DNA from: CAYRLZ01 sp964425275
GTDB taxonomy: Bacteria > Hydrothermota > Tepidihabitantia > Tepidihabitantales > JBDRVQ01
Length of the DNA stretch: 5,541 nucleotides
Assembly: GCA_964425275.1 (NCBI GenBank)
Contig: CAYRLZ010000004.1
Span: forward strand, 1 to 5,541
Direction: 5' to 3'
This document shows positions 5,374 to 5,541 of this stretch, piece by piece. Numbering within the stretch: the stretch's first letter is position 1; each line of letters begins with the position of its first letter. A program made the translations under genes and the position numbers. The notes under the pieces were generated by a model, which saw nothing but the letters and a program-made list of their open reading frames with translations, ran no database searches and was not told where the DNA came from.

Positions 5374-5541
5374 CGATACCCTAAAAGAAAGGAAAAAATC
5401 CGATAAGTCCTGTAAAATCAAAAACTTAAAGGCAAAATGACCTGATAAAAAGGTTTCCCCACAGGAAACTTTATCCATTAGAATCTGGATATTAACCTTT
5501 ACTACGATGAGGATGAAACCAATAATAAGACTTCCAATAGG
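5374..5541. other. Right-edge stretch without an identifiable complete gene
   Basis: Apart from the terminator candidate, no recognised feature is present. Three minus-strand frames enter from the edge. One stops at 5502-5504, one at 5492-5494 (about 20 nt before the terminator, as expected of a gene end), and one stays open for 66 codons to 5341-5343, running through the hairpin and part of the repeat. Which, if any, is a real C-terminus cannot be decided from this window. Confidence 0.35.
5447..5472 (-). terminator. Candidate rho-independent terminator (minus strand)
   Basis: Read on the minus strand, GTTTCC and GGAAAC form a 6-bp stem around the loop TGTGG, extended by AAA/TTT pairs past a bulged C. 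The downstream arm runs straight into CCTTTTTATC. The T-run lies on the correct side only for minus-strand transcription. It would end a gene entering from the right edge and insulate it from the tRNA promoter. The stem is short, so support is moderate. Confidence 0.4.

Overview
The window holds a compact bacterial gene cluster on the minus strand, flanked by decayed or non-coding DNA. In transcription order (right to left) it reads initiator tRNA-Met, hutU (urocanate hydratase), argF (ornithine carbamoyltransferase), pth (peptidyl-tRNA hydrolase) and ychF (ribosome-associated Obg-family ATPase). A short hypothetical membrane or secreted ORF on the plus strand runs into the end of ychF. The bacterial initiator tRNA and the bacterial-type Pth and YchF point to a bacterium. 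The proteins are rich in Lys, Glu and Ile, and none of the starts has a good Shine-Dalgarno sequence. I cannot name a phylum from this; an uncultured lineage is plausible but is only a guess.

Layout: positions 2-238 (minus) are the degraded N-terminal part of an IS5/IS1182-type transposase with an in-frame stop. Positions 239-473 show nothing convincing. Positions 474-791 (plus) are a weakly supported 105-codon ORF that overlaps the ychF stop tail to tail. From 788 to 5090 the minus strand is almost solid genes: ychF, pth, argF, hutU, tRNA-fMet. argF and hutU overlap by 4 bp (ATGA), pth and ychF are 10 bp apart, and hutU begins only 9 nt after the tRNA. A TTGACA / TATAAT-like promoter abuts the tRNA 5' end, and two small inverted repeats lie at or just upstream of it. 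From 5182 to 5373 there is a purine-rich degenerate tandem repeat with a 12-nt period. Beyond it, at 5447-5472, is a hairpin plus T-run that looks like a terminator for an unseen minus-strand gene off the right edge.

How the genes fit together: pth-ychF is a common bacterial neighbour pair. With the initiator tRNA they give the unit a translation theme (initiator tRNA, rescue of peptidyl-tRNA, ribosome-linked ATPase). hutU (histidine breakdown to glutamate) and argF (citrulline formation) are tightly coupled to each other but are an unusual metabolic pair, with no other hut or arg gene in view. No terminator is visible between the tRNA and ychF, so the tRNA promoter may drive the whole set. 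I see no new defence or mobile system. The most unusual points are the tRNA-hutU junction, the initiator tRNA variant and the 12-nt periodic repeat.
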